This document shows positions 14,842-23,338 of a stretch of 64,000 nt of DNA, piece after piece; the stretch's first letter is position 1, and each line of letters starts with the position of its first letter. The DNA is from Heteroruminococcus sp964370005 (GTDB lineage Bacteria > Bacillota > Clostridia > Oscillospirales > Ruminococcaceae). Both the position numbers and the translations under genes were made by a program. Where the stretch lies: positions 26,463 through 90,462 of the forward strand of contig CAYJGR010000002.1 in assembly GCA_964370005.1 (NCBI GenBank), in the 5' to 3' direction. The notes under the pieces were generated by a model, which worked only from the letters and a program-made list of their open reading frames with translations, did not search any database and was not told the DNA's origin.

Positions 14842-16425
14842 GTGCAAAAGAGAAATACCAAAAGCGAGGAAAAAAACACACTTTGCACCAAAATATGGCG
14901 ACTGTATGAGCAGGGAAAAGCTCATCACAGTCGCCAAAATTTATACGAAAAATCCGAGAGGTGTCACAGGTTTTACGCAGGGGAACAATGGTATGCACAG
15001 GGTGGCGGGCTTGAAGAGGAAGATTTGCCCTTTTATAACTTCATAGAACCGGTTGTCAACTACAAGTCGGCCACCATCGCTATGAACGCCACCACGATAC
15101 ATTATGTCCCACATGCCACCGATAAGCGAGGGGAGAATGTATGCCGTGTACTGGGGGACTATGCCGCCAGATGCTGGGAGTCACAGAAAATGGACACCCG
15201 CCTGTGGCAGGTCGTCAAGGAGGCCTGTGTCACGGGGCAAAGTTATCTCTACTTTTATGATGCAAATTTGAGCAGTCAACTTGTCGATGGTGTAAATATG
15301 TATCTGGCCGATGAGTGCCAGCCCGATTTGCAAAAACAGCGCTATATCATACTTGCCGAGCGGCAACCGCTGTCCACGGTGCAGGCCGAGGCACGCAAAA
15401 ATGGTCTGTCAGAGCGGGAAATAGAGGAAATAACGGCCGATGACGAAACGACGACCCACGGCCATGAGATGGCACAAAAGACCGATGATGAGGGACGTTG
15501 CACCTGTCTTTTGTACATGTCAAAAACACCACAGGGCATACAGTTTTGTCGTACCACAAAGAATGTAATCTACAGTGCCATGACCGTCATACCACATATG
15601 AAGTGCTATCCGATGGTGTCATTTGTATGGAAACCTCGCCGTCATACAGCACGGGGCATGGGAGAGGTGTGGCAACTCATACCCAATCAAATTGAGGCCA
15701 ACAAGACACTGTTTAGGCGACTGCAATCGACCAAGGCGGCGGCCTTTCCAAAGCCTGTGTATGTCGAGGGGATGGTGGAAAATCCCGAAGACGTCACCAC
15801 GGTGGGTTCACCTGTGAGGGTGCGAGAGGGTACGGTGCAGAAGGTGGATGAGGTGTTCTCGTATCTTGCGCCGGCCTCGATGTCGGGGGATGCAACACTT
15901 CTGCAAAATGAGCTGATAAGCCAAAGTAGGTCGCTTGCCTCGGCGGGTGATGCCGCCTTGGGTGAGATAAACCCCGAGCGGGCGACCGGTGCCGCCATAA
16001 CGGCGGTAAGACAGGCACAGGCCGTACCACTCAATGAACAGGCCTCGGCTTTTAGACAACTTGTGGAGGATGTTGCACTTGTGTGGTTTGACATGCTGTG
16101 TGCCTACTACCCTGTGGGGCTTACGGTCGAGGAACAAAAGCTGATAGGTAGCCGTCAAATGCTTTGTAAAATCGCCCCCACCGTCCGCATAGAGGTATCC
16201 CCCACCGATCCGTATAGTAAATATGCTCAAGAACAGGCCGTAGCTGAGGCACTGCGGGCGGGCTATATAACCTTTGAGGAATATGTGACACTACTTGACC
16301 CCAAGGCCAATTCTCCAAAGTCCAAGTTTGAGGAGGTATTGCGGCGTAGGAAGGTTTCAAAGGAGCTCGGTGGGGAAATGGAGGTGAGATTGGATGGAGC
16401 AGAGCCAAAATACGAGCAAGTGTAA
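14842..16425 (+). CDS. Phage portal protein
   Basis: Forms the ring at the capsid vertex through which DNA enters and leaves. The 527-residue protein has an N-terminal GEQWYAQGG stretch, a central TGQSYLYFYDANL strand, RHTARGMGEVWQLIPNQIEANKT, an Ala/Ser-rich helical part (SRSLASAGDAALGEINPERATGAAITAVRQAQ) like the stem of portals, and an acidic C-terminus. The length suits SPP1- or P22-like portals. The start is GTG, 3 bases past the end of a mini-frame, with AGGAG upstream. The next gene's start overlaps its last 32 bases. Confidence 0.88.
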   Translation: MQKRNTKSEEKNTLCTKIWRLYEQGKAHHSRQNLYEKSERCHRFYAGEQWYAQGGGLEEEDLPFYNFIEPVVNYKSATIAMNATTIHYVPHATDKRGENVCRVLGDYAARCWESQKMDTRLWQVVKEACVTGQSYLYFYDANLSSQLVDGVNMYLADECQPDLQKQRYIILAERQPLSTVQAEARKNGLSEREIEEITADDETTTHGHEMAQKTDDEGRCTCLLYMSKTPQGIQFCRTTKNVIYSAMTVIPHMKCYPMVSFVWKPRRHTARGMGEVWQLIPNQIEANKTLFRRLQSTKAAAFPKPVYVEGMVENPEDVTTVGSPVRVREGTVQKVDEVFSYLAPASMSGDATLLQNELISQSRSLASAGDAALGEINPERATGAAITAVRQAQAVPLNEQASAFRQLVEDVALVWFDMLCAYYPVGLTVEEQKLIGSRQMLCKIAPTVRIEVSPTDPYSKYAQEQAVAEALRAGYITFEEYVTLLDPKANSPKSKFEEVLRRRKVSKELGGEMEVRLDGAEPKYEQV

Positions 16426-16570
16426 TTGCGGGGTGGATTGGCAGGTTGTGAGCTGTGACCTGCGACAACGGGAAGGGCATACAGTGTATCTAATGGGATG
16501 TCGCTGCCCAAAGTGCGACCGACGGTGGCAATGGGAACAGTACCAAGTGCAGGAAATTGATGCGCAATAA
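16394..16570 (+). CDS. 58-residue zinc-ribbon protein overlapping the portal gene
   Basis: An ATG at 16394, preceded by GAGGTGAG 5 bases upstream, opens a 58-residue frame that overlaps the last 32 bases of the portal gene and stops at 16570. The protein has two cysteine pairs, CNCG near residue 10 and CRCPKC near residue 36, with WQW after the second, the layout of a small zinc ribbon. The frame, strong Shine-Dalgarno and cysteine spacing support a real gene. It may be a small regulator or assembly factor; no family is recognised. Confidence 0.72.
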   Translation: MEQSQNTSKCNCGVDWQVVSCDLRQREGHTVYLMGCRCPKCDRRWQWEQYQVQEIDAQ

Positions 16571-16638
16571 AAATATACGCCGATATCTGCCGTCCACACA
16601 ATGGAATCTGCGGCAGTTTTGGAGAAAAGGAGCAAGGT

Positions 16639-17355
16639 ATGAAAAGAAGTTTTAATGCTGTAAACGCAGCACAGGCGCCGGTCGTGGAGGCGCATCTGTC
16701 GCATTTTGATCCGGCGAAGGGAACCGCCACCTCGGCTTATGAGGGGTCGCGGGAGGGGGAGGTCGCCGACCCTCGCCAATCTGCGGCAAAATCCCCGGGA
16801 GCAAGTGCCAGTTTTGCAGGCCTGCGCAGAAGGGTACAACAACTTGAACGTTTGTTGCGGGAACAGTGCGACGAGCAAAAGAGTTGGTTGTCCCTGTTGA
16901 CACAGGAATGTGAACCGTGGCACTTGCACACCCCTCAAAGCGGACTGCGCGGGGAATATGCTCTACTACAAAACCCCAAGTACAAGCATCTACTGGAACA
17001 GGGACTGCGCTATCGTAGGCTTGCCTATGCACAGGTGTTGGCACAGGATTTACAGGAGATACAGCGGGCATTTCCCGAGCGCAATGTATTGTCGCTTGAG
17101 GAACTCGGGGAGGCGTTTTTTGCCCTGCGAGAAGTGGGCATAGAAGCGGTTACGGCCTGTGCCGCTGTGTGGCAGACCATGCAGGGGCATATGCAGAGCC
17201 CTGTGCCACAGATGGGGGCTATGCACCACACCGAACAGGGTATGAAGGAGTACTACACCCCGGGTGAAGTGGACAGACTCACCCAAAGACAGTTGATGGA
17301 CCCAAGGGTTATGGCGGCGGTCGAGCATTCCATGACCAAATGGAAGAAAAAATAG
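16639..17355 (+). CDS. Putative phage scaffolding protein
   Basis: A 238-residue protein that is Ala/Gln/Glu-rich and largely helical. A disordered N-terminal 50 residues is followed by a coiled-coil stretch (GLRRRVQQLERLLREQCDEQKSW) and a basic end (MTKWKKK). Size, composition and position directly before the coat gene are those of scaffolding proteins, which shape the procapsid and bind coat with a short basic C-terminal helix. AAAAGGAGCAAGG precedes the ATG. There is no protease motif, which fits a P22-like assembly route. The call rests on position and composition. Confidence 0.72.
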   Translation: MKRSFNAVNAAQAPVVEAHLSHFDPAKGTATSAYEGSREGEVADPRQSAAKSPGASASFAGLRRRVQQLERLLREQCDEQKSWLSLLTQECEPWHLHTPQSGLRGEYALLQNPKYKHLLEQGLRYRRLAYAQVLAQDLQEIQRAFPERNVLSLEELGEAFFALREVGIEAVTACAAVWQTMQGHMQSPVPQMGAMHHTEQGMKEYYTPGEVDRLTQRQLMDPRVMAAVEHSMTKWKKK

Positions 17356-17391
17356 GGCGGCGATGCCCAAATATGAAAAGGAGTGATTTTT

Positions 17392-18222
17392 TTGGCATAC
17401 GAGAATTTTAAGGCCAAGGTATGGAGCAGTAAAATCCAGCAGGAACTACCCAAACTCACCGTGTTTGAAGGGGACTGTGACTATCAATTTGAGGGGGATG
17501 TGAAAAAGGGGCACTCGGTCAAAATCATCGGTGTGGCAAGACCCACCATAGGCGACTACACAGGTCAGCCCATAGGCAACCCCGAGGTTATCCCCGATAC
17601 TGCCATACTCATGCCTATCGATCAGGCCAAGTACTTCAACTTTATGGTTGATGACTTGGACAAGGCACAGGCAATCGAGGGGCAATTTGCGGCACTGCTC
17701 GAGTCCTCCACCCGCGCCATGGCCGAGGAGCGTGACCGTTATATCGCCAAGATATGCGCAGAGGATACCGGCGTAACCAAGGAGAGCTATACAATCGACA
17801 GTAAGACCGCAGCCAAGCAAGCGGTGGATGGTGCACTGGTGCACTTGATGGATGAAGGGGTATCCATGAGCAGTCAGAATGTAACCATCTATCTTTCGCC
17901 CAAGGCATTTTTGCATTTTGCCGACTATGTGATGGATACCCGAACCCAAAATGACACCGCCATGCAGACAGGTGTGCTCGGACGTTACATGGGCTGTAAT
18001 GTAAAGATGTCAAATAATTTCTACAGCGATGGGTTTGAGGATTACCTGTTTGTCAAGACCGATAAGGCAGTGGCCTTTGCATCGGGTATAGACCAGGTTG
18101 AGGCCTATCGTCCCCAGACCCTGTTTTGTGATGCGGTCAGGGGTCTTAATACTTACGGTGGGCGGGTCATTCGCCCTAAGGAACTTTATATCATAAAGGC
18201 TTCGTATGAAGGCGGAGCATAA
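17392..18222 (+). CDS. Phage major capsid (coat) protein
   Basis: A 276-residue protein in the coat position. It contains motifs of P22/N4gp56-type coats: VKIIGVARPTIGDYTG, FNFMVDDLDKAQ, the long-spine-helix-like AALLESSTRAMAEERDRYIAKI, VTIYLSPKAFLHFADY, and a closing AVAFASGIDQVEAYRPQ that leads to the receptor-like end. The start is taken as TTG 17392, 8 bases after AAAGGAG; the in-frame GTG 17383 overlaps the Shine-Dalgarno. The whole initiation region is repeated before the next gene. The frame is intact. Confidence 0.86.
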   Translation: MAYENFKAKVWSSKIQQELPKLTVFEGDCDYQFEGDVKKGHSVKIIGVARPTIGDYTGQPIGNPEVIPDTAILMPIDQAKYFNFMVDDLDKAQAIEGQFAALLESSTRAMAEERDRYIAKICAEDTGVTKESYTIDSKTAAKQAVDGALVHLMDEGVSMSSQNVTIYLSPKAFLHFADYVMDTRTQNDTAMQTGVLGRYMGCNVKMSNNFYSDGFEDYLFVKTDKAVAFASGIDQVEAYRPQTLFCDAVRGLNTYGGRVIRPKELYIIKASYEGGA

Positions 18223-18242
18223 AAAACAAAGGAGTGATTTTT

Positions 18243-18605
18243 TTGGCCATTACAACAATTTCCCCACAGATAATAGATCGAAACAGCATAACCACATTTG
18301 ATGAACTGACCTTTACATCGGTGGATAAGTCAACCGGTGTGGCAGTACCGATGCAGGACGATGCCCGTCTGCTGATCATATGCCAAAACAGTGGAAGCGT
18401 CGATGCCGACATTATGATTGTCAAGGGTGATGCCCTACAGTCATCCAACGCGAATTTGAGCAAAACCGTAGGAAACGGTAAAATGGCGATTCTTACGGTC
18501 GAGAGCGGTCTGTTTGGCAATGTTACGGGTGAGCTACGTGGCAACCTGTATATAAAATCCGGTAGCTCGGATATTAAGATTGCCGCCACCGTATTACCCG
18601 AATAA
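18243..18605 (+). CDS. Putative head decoration or structural protein
   Basis: A 120-residue protein, beta-rich and with few charged residues (TISPQIIDRNSITTFDELTFTSV, then ARLLIICQNSGS, GNLYIKSGSSDIKIAATVLPE). No family is recognised, but it directly follows the coat gene and has its initiation region duplicated from it, so a capsid decoration or spike role is likely. The start is TTG 18243 after AAAGGAG. A strong bidirectional terminator follows immediately, closing the head-gene operon. Confidence 0.62.
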   Translation: MAITTISPQIIDRNSITTFDELTFTSVDKSTGVAVPMQDDARLLIICQNSGSVDADIMIVKGDALQSSNANLSKTVGNGKMAILTVESGLFGNVTGELRGNLYIKSGSSDIKIAATVLPE

Positions 18606-18656
18606 ATAAAAAATAGCTATCCCCTGCCAGAAGGTGGGGGATAGCTAAATTTTTTA
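18606..18656. terminator. Bidirectional terminator between the head genes and spoIIQ
   Basis: TAGCTATCCCC pairs with GGGGATAGCTA (18614-18646), flanked by an A run on the left and TTTTTT on the right. It ends the phage head operon on the plus strand and spoIIQ on the minus strand. Confidence 0.9.
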
Positions 18657-18665
18657 TCGCTATTT

Positions 18666-19424
18666 TTACACCTTGTCCATCCAAACAAGCGGATCAATAT
18701 ACTCGCCATCTTTGGTGACCGACAGGTGTATATGGCTACCCATGGCTATCTCGCAGGGAATTTGTCCCACGCGTCCTACCACTTGGCCGGCACTGACGCG
18801 TTCACCCTTTGTGACCGATACATTCTCGGTAAGTCCGCAAATGGTACTGATAACGCCATCGCCGTGGTCAAGCTCTACACTCCAACCCCAAAGTGGGTCA
18901 TTAGAGACCTCCAAGACCGTGCCGGTTTGTATGGCCACAACATCCTCATTTTCGGCGGCCTTAAAGTCCACTCCGTCATGTGTGCGCCAGTCACCCAATG
19001 TTTCATTGCGCACAAGCTTTTTGTCGGAATAGACCGATATTACTTCACCTGCCACCGGCAAGACCGATTCCGATTTTAAGGGCGTTGGCGATATGACTGC
19101 TTGTTCGGATGAGGCGGAGGGCTGTGAAGATGGCTCGTCCCACGATGATGAGCTGGATGACTGTGATGATGACGATGAGGGTTTGGGCTGATCCTCCAGA
19201 GTGTCTCCTACGGGGGTTTGAGGGGTTTCCCATACTATTTCCTCCTCGGTTTGAGTGTTGTCAAGCATCTGGGCATTTTGTTCCTGCAGGCCGACAAGGG
19301 TGCGATTTGCCGCCACCCAAGCGGTAGCCCCTGCACCCACAATGCAGAGTGCCAGCACGACATAAAAACTTTTGCTCATCAAAAAATCTGAAAACTTTCG
19401 CTTACTGAAATTGTTTTTACTCAT
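18666..19424 (-). CDS. spoIIQ: SpoIIQ-like M23 metallopeptidase of sporulation
   Basis: A 252-residue protein. A short cytoplasmic basic stretch leads to one membrane helix (residues 20-38, YVVLALCIVGAGATAWVA), a Ser-rich linker (83-107) and a LytM/M23 domain (120-250). Zinc ligands are intact: H149 and D153 in THDGVDF and HIH at 231-233. SpoIIQ joins SpoIIIAH across the forespore membranes during engulfment. Clostridial SpoIIQ keeps the zinc site, unlike B. subtilis. The ATG at 19424 follows TGGAGC. It lies inside the phage module, opposite in direction, which is unusual. Other M23 membrane proteins look similar, so the symbol is probable. Confidence 0.78.
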   Translation of the reverse strand: MSKNNFSKRKFSDFLMSKSFYVVLALCIVGAGATAWVAANRTLVGLQEQNAQMLDNTQTEEEIVWETPQTPVGDTLEDQPKPSSSSSQSSSSSSWDEPSSQPSASSEQAVISPTPLKSESVLPVAGEVISVYSDKKLVRNETLGDWRTHDGVDFKAAENEDVVAIQTGTVLEVSNDPLWGWSVELDHGDGVISTICGLTENVSVTKGERVSAGQVVGRVGQIPCEIAMGSHIHLSVTKDGEYIDPLVWMDKV

Positions 19425-19615
19425 ATTGGTTGCTCCATTCTGCCGCAAGCAACAGCACAAGTTGTGTGGGTCATAGGTTTTGCTGTGTTGCGGTTGCCAC
19501 CTTTTGCGGCGGGCGGCCGGCCGATATAAATCACCTTCATTTTCCAAAATGCAAACCGTGGCATGGAGGAAAATGTGCAAATAAGTTTGGGCAGCCCAGG
19601 GGGGTGCACCTGATG

Positions 19616-20008
19616 TTAGTTTGCACGAGGGAATTTGTGATTATGCAGTGGATCGGTTTTTTTGTGGCGGGAAAACAGCTCTCGAAGACCCATACAGAGC
19701 ACAAGTCCTCCAAATATGCGGGAAATAAGCTCGGAGTTTAACATTCCGGCTGCCAAACTTCCCAAAATCGCACCCACGGTACCCGGGATAATCACAAATA
19801 GCGCCACCCGCCAATGAATAAGGCCGTGGCGATGGTGCAAAAAGAGTGCGATCCCCCCTGTGGGCAGGAAAAATAATAGGTTGATGCCGGCTGCCGTGAG
19901 CTGTGACACCCCTTGAAAAATGGTTAGGTATAACAGTAGGACACTGCCCCCACCAAGTCCCAACCCCCCTGCAAGGGCCGACAATGCGGCGGCGATAAAA
20001 TCCCTCAC
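19616..20008 (-). CDS. Half-size TauE/SafE family permease, second gene
   Basis: A 130-residue membrane protein with about four hydrophobic segments. It starts MRDFIAAALSALAGGLGLGGG, the glycine-rich TauE/SafE opening. A GTG start overlaps the stop of the first half-size gene by four bases (GTGA), so the two are translationally coupled. Full TauE proteins have about 250 residues and two such halves; here each half is its own gene. The substrate (sulfite, sulfonates or other small anions in known members) cannot be told. It lies downstream of and on the same strand as its partner. Confidence 0.8.
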   Translation of the reverse strand: MRDFIAAALSALAGGLGLGGGSVLLLYLTIFQGVSQLTAAGINLLFFLPTGGIALFLHHRHGLIHWRVALFVIIPGTVGAILGSLAAGMLNSELISRIFGGLVLCMGLRELFSRHKKTDPLHNHKFPRAN

Positions 20009-20391
20009 AATCCAAACAGGGATAAAACCCCGAGCTGACGAAGTCCCGCATATATAAGAAACACCGCAAAAATGCGACGAAGAAGCATATTGTCCATGCG
20101 GGAGAGCAAAAGACCACCGGCCACTGCCCCCACAAGGCCACCTGCGAGATAGGGCAATACATCGGTGGGGGAGAGATGCCCACCCCCAAGATATAGCCAC
20201 CCCGACAGGAGTGACAGTGGAAGTATGGCGGCCATACAGGTGGCGTGAAGGTGGGTTTGAGGAAGATGTGAGTGACGCAAAAGGGGTATGAGCAGCAGAC
20301 CGCCGCCGGCACCCAAAAGTCCACAGACAAAACCTGCCGCACCGCCAACAATTATCACATATGCCGGGTGTAGACCTAAATGTTTTGACAA
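20005..20391 (-). CDS. Half-size TauE/SafE family permease, first gene
   Basis: A 128-residue membrane protein with about four hydrophobic segments. VIIVGGAAGFVCGLLGAGGG near the start is the TauE/SafE signature, repeated in the partner gene. The start is taken as TTG 20391, nine bases after GAGGG; longer in-frame versions reach back to 20568 but cross the divergent gene start at 20476. The pair probably forms a heterodimeric transporter of full size. It sits in the middle of the phage module on the opposite strand. Confidence 0.78.
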   Translation of the reverse strand: MSKHLGLHPAYVIIVGGAAGFVCGLLGAGGGLLLIPLLRHSHLPQTHLHATCMAAILPLSLLSGWLYLGGGHLSPTDVLPYLAGGLVGAVAGGLLLSRMDNMLLRRIFAVFLIYAGLRQLGVLSLFGL

Positions 20392-20475
20392 ACCTGTTCC
20401 CTCCGATATTCTTAAATTTACAAATATTTTGCCATAAATCAGGGCGAATATGTTAAACCAAAAGGAGGAATTATT

Positions 20476-20832
20476 TTGACAGCACAGGAACTTTTGACCT
20501 CGGCCATAGCGCTGTTTTTTGAAAATGCAAACCGCTGGCAAAGCGATCCTGCCACAGCACTTGTACATATAAACATGGTGCTGGCCGAGACATTTACAAT
20601 CAACAATCGACTTCGCCGCAAGGCAGGACTAAATGAGCTTGAAAACATACCAAAACTCACCCAGCTCACCGAGCAGGTGCCATATGAGGAAGAGCTTACA
20701 CGGCAGGTACTGCCATATGGGCTTGCGGCCAAACTTTATTTTGAGCAGGAGGACAATTCCCGTCTCACACTGTTTTTACAGGAATACAACAGCCGACTTA
20801 GCATATGCGACAGATGGGTGGTGAGTTTTTGA
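20476..20832 (+). CDS. Putative phage head-tail adaptor
   Basis: A 118-residue helical protein (LLTSAIALFFENANRW, then VHINMVLAETFTINNRLRRKAG, and YGLAAKLYFEQEDNSRL). No family motif is firm. Size and place, just before a large tail-hub-like protein, fit the P22 gp4 class of portal-tail adaptors. The start is TTG with AAAGGAGG 9 bases upstream, in the same style as the coat gene. Its end overlaps the next gene's likely TTG start by four bases (TTGA). Confidence 0.6.
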   Translation: MTAQELLTSAIALFFENANRWQSDPATALVHINMVLAETFTINNRLRRKAGLNELENIPKLTQLTEQVPYEEELTRQVLPYGLAAKLYFEQEDNSRLTLFLQEYNSRLSICDRWVVSF

Positions 20833-22667
20833 GAGATTTTGTGGTCAGCGGAAAAAGCCCGCCGGTTTACACCTCGGTCTACAATCAGTTTTTGGGGGTG
20901 GATTTTTCCACCGACCCCATGCTTGTACACAAATCCCGCAGTCCCTATGCCCTCAACCTCATTTCGGACGAGGGGGGTATGCCCCAGCGCAGGGCGGGAT
21001 GGCGCAGTTGGAAACAGGTGGAGGGCGCAGTCAACGGCCTTTACCACTGCGAATTTTTTGGAGAAAATCATCTGCTGTGTCATGCGGGTACTAAGATATG
21101 GCGATGGGATGAACAGGAGCCGACGCTGCTCTATTCGGGTGTGGCCGATATGTTCTCGACGGCATTTTATCTCATGGGCAATTTTTATATCCTCACAGGT
21201 CGTGAATATCTGCGTTATGACGGTCAGGTCATCACGCCGGTTATAGGATATATACCCACCATTGTAATAAACCGTACCCCTGAGGGTGGTGGCGATTTTG
21301 TCGAATCGCTCAATCTAATTTCCTCCAAGTGGCGGGAGGAATTTATAGGCAACGGCTCGGCCAAATCCTTTCAGCTGACCTATACAAACCTCGACAGCAC
21401 CCCCGTGGAGTGCCAATTTTTTGAGGGCGGCATGTGGGTGGACAAGACAGAGGACACCCACTTCACGGTGGACAGAACAGCGGGTAGGGTGACATTCACG
21501 ACCGCACCCCCCACCTCTACACTGCCCAATATAAAGCTGACCCCCAGCAAAACACGCCCGGAAAACGCCGCCAAAATAAACAGTGCGAGAAGTTGTGCTG
21601 TTTATAACGACGGCGTTGTATTTGTATGTGGGGCACAAAAAGGGGTGGATTACCACAGCCATTACGGTGACCCCACCTACTTCCCCGATACAAATTACGA
21701 CCGAGTGGGCAGTGACGAGACTGACATCATGGGCTACTGCCATTTGGGGGAGTACCTTGGCATCATAAAGGAGAGTTCGGGGCAGGACAGCACAATATTT
21801 TTGCGCTGGGGTGAGCAGATGGACGGCCAGTGGACCTACCTGCAAAAACAGGGAATTGTCGGGGTTGGAGCTATATCACGTCGTGTGGTGGGCGCACTGC
21901 TTGACGAACCGCTATTTTTATCGGGGCGTGGTGTGTTTGGCATCACCTCAAGCTCGGTCACCTATCAGCGCACGGTGCAAAACCGCAGTTATTTTTGTGA
22001 CAGTCGTCTGCTTGCCGAACAAGGATTGGCCGAGGCCTGTGGTGTCGAGTGGAAAGGCTACTACCTTGTGGCGGTCGGGGGGCACTGCTATGTGCTGGAT
22101 TCCCGCCGAAAGCATTATCCAAGCCGAAATGTCAGCGATTTTGTGTATGAGTGTTTTTATTGGGAGAACATTCCGGCCAGATGTTTTCTCAACTTTGGTG
22201 ACGAGCTGTTTTTTGGCACGGACGACGGGCGCATTTGTCGTTTTAACACCGATGTTGAGGGAATGCAGAAGTACAGGGATGAACAGTCCCCCATAACGGC
22301 AATTTGGAGCACCTGTATGGATGATGACGGACATCCCCAACATCTTAAATCCCTTGTGGGGCGGGGTTGTTCGGTGACACTCAAGCCCTTTACACGCAGT
22401 AGCGCCCAAATATGCCTGCGAACAGAGAGTGAACCGACGCCCTGGCTTGCACAGAACTGTGCCGTCGATGTGTTTAACTGGGAAGAAATTGACTTCTCAC
22501 GCATGAGCTTTGATGCAAACGAGGCGGCGCAGGATGTCGATGTGAGCACAAAGGTCAGACGATATCGACGCCTTCAATTCTTTATAAGAAGTGATGCTAT
22601 AGATGAAGGGTTTGGGGTGTATCAAATAACAAAAACCTACAGGGTGCAGGGGCTTACAAAGGCATAA
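20829..22667 (+). CDS. Large tail-hub/DNA-stabilisation-like protein
   Basis: A 612-residue protein with repeated beta-strand blocks (GLYHCEFFGENHLLCHAGTK, AFYLMGNFYILTGREYLRYDG, EPLFLSGRGVFGITSS, GDELFFGTDDGRICRFNTD), each like a propeller blade. This resembles the P22 gp10-type packaged-DNA stabilisation proteins that plug the portal and form the short tail. The match is by pattern and position only. The start is likely TTG 20829, overlapping the previous stop, after GGTGGTGAG; ATG 20805 is the alternative. No frameshift is seen. Confidence 0.62.
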   Translation: MRDFVVSGKSPPVYTSVYNQFLGVDFSTDPMLVHKSRSPYALNLISDEGGMPQRRAGWRSWKQVEGAVNGLYHCEFFGENHLLCHAGTKIWRWDEQEPTLLYSGVADMFSTAFYLMGNFYILTGREYLRYDGQVITPVIGYIPTIVINRTPEGGGDFVESLNLISSKWREEFIGNGSAKSFQLTYTNLDSTPVECQFFEGGMWVDKTEDTHFTVDRTAGRVTFTTAPPTSTLPNIKLTPSKTRPENAAKINSARSCAVYNDGVVFVCGAQKGVDYHSHYGDPTYFPDTNYDRVGSDETDIMGYCHLGEYLGIIKESSGQDSTIFLRWGEQMDGQWTYLQKQGIVGVGAISRRVVGALLDEPLFLSGRGVFGITSSSVTYQRTVQNRSYFCDSRLLAEQGLAEACGVEWKGYYLVAVGGHCYVLDSRRKHYPSRNVSDFVYECFYWENIPARCFLNFGDELFFGTDDGRICRFNTDVEGMQKYRDEQSPITAIWSTCMDDDGHPQHLKSLVGRGCSVTLKPFTRSSAQICLRTESEPTPWLAQNCAVDVFNWEEIDFSRMSFDANEAAQDVDVSTKVRRYRRLQFFIRSDAIDEGFGVYQITKTYRVQGLTKA

Positions 22668-22708
22668 TGTCTATCCTGCACTTGGGATAATACCACGGAG
22701 GTGAGAGT

Positions 22709-23338
22709 ATGAACGAGCTACAAACTGTCTTGACACAGCACAAAATTACACCTGAACAGATTGCACAATTTGGGGTGGTGGCCGCCGCAAATCCACTCGA
22801 GGGCACGGTGCAGGAGAATAAATCGGTGTTTGACCGTCTCATAAGCGAGGTGGTGGCGCCCAATTTTAATGCACTGATTGATGCGCTAATGCAGCAGGGG
22901 GGTGCCTCACAAATAGGTGCCTATCCTATAAACGGCATCGAGGGCGAAACGGTGCAACAACTGTTGTTGGGACTTAGGCAGTACATAGACCACACGGTTA
23001 TAGAAGGGGGAGGGGTAACACCTATAGAGCGTGCGACCTGGAGTGGAAAATCTCGAGTGATGACCCGACAGGTCAGCCTAGCCCCCGACAGCTGGACAGC
23101 GGGTGAGCAGTATCACGGCATACAAAGTTACAGCCAAGCCGCCTTTATTTTAGGACTTACCGAGCATATGCAGGTGAATATTGCCCCCGATGTTCAGCTA
23201 CTGGGCAGTATGGACAATGCCGGTATACAGGCACTGCTTAGTGAAAACCGAATGGGACAAGCGGTATTTACAATATTGGGTGAAGTGCCGAGCATCGATC
23301 TTTCATTCCAGATCGATTTGGTGGAGGTGGACTTATGA
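22709..23338 (+). CDS. Putative tail fibre protein
   Basis: A 209-residue protein. The N-terminal part has the FDRLISEVVAPNFNALIDAL and GGASQIGAYPI stretch often found in Clostridia phage fibre genes. The middle carries LRQYIDHTV, and the rest is beta-rich (QVNIAPDVQLLGSMDNAGI, then SFQIDLVEVDL). GGAGGTGAG lies upstream of the ATG. It overlaps the next gene by four bases (ATGA). It is likely a receptor-binding or fibre-attachment protein; the exact role is inferred from place. Confidence 0.65.
   Translation: MNELQTVLTQHKITPEQIAQFGVVAAANPLEGTVQENKSVFDRLISEVVAPNFNALIDALMQQGGASQIGAYPINGIEGETVQQLLLGLRQYIDHTVIEGGGVTPIERATWSGKSRVMTRQVSLAPDSWTAGEQYHGIQSYSQAAFILGLTEHMQVNIAPDVQLLGSMDNAGIQALLSENRMGQAVFTILGEVPSIDLSFQIDLVEVDL

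Noticed and set aside
19641..20351. Minus-strand 236-residue frame across both TauE halves
   Set aside because: It is in another frame, rich in Cys/His/Pro, with no TauE motifs; the two half genes in the other frames carry the family signatures.
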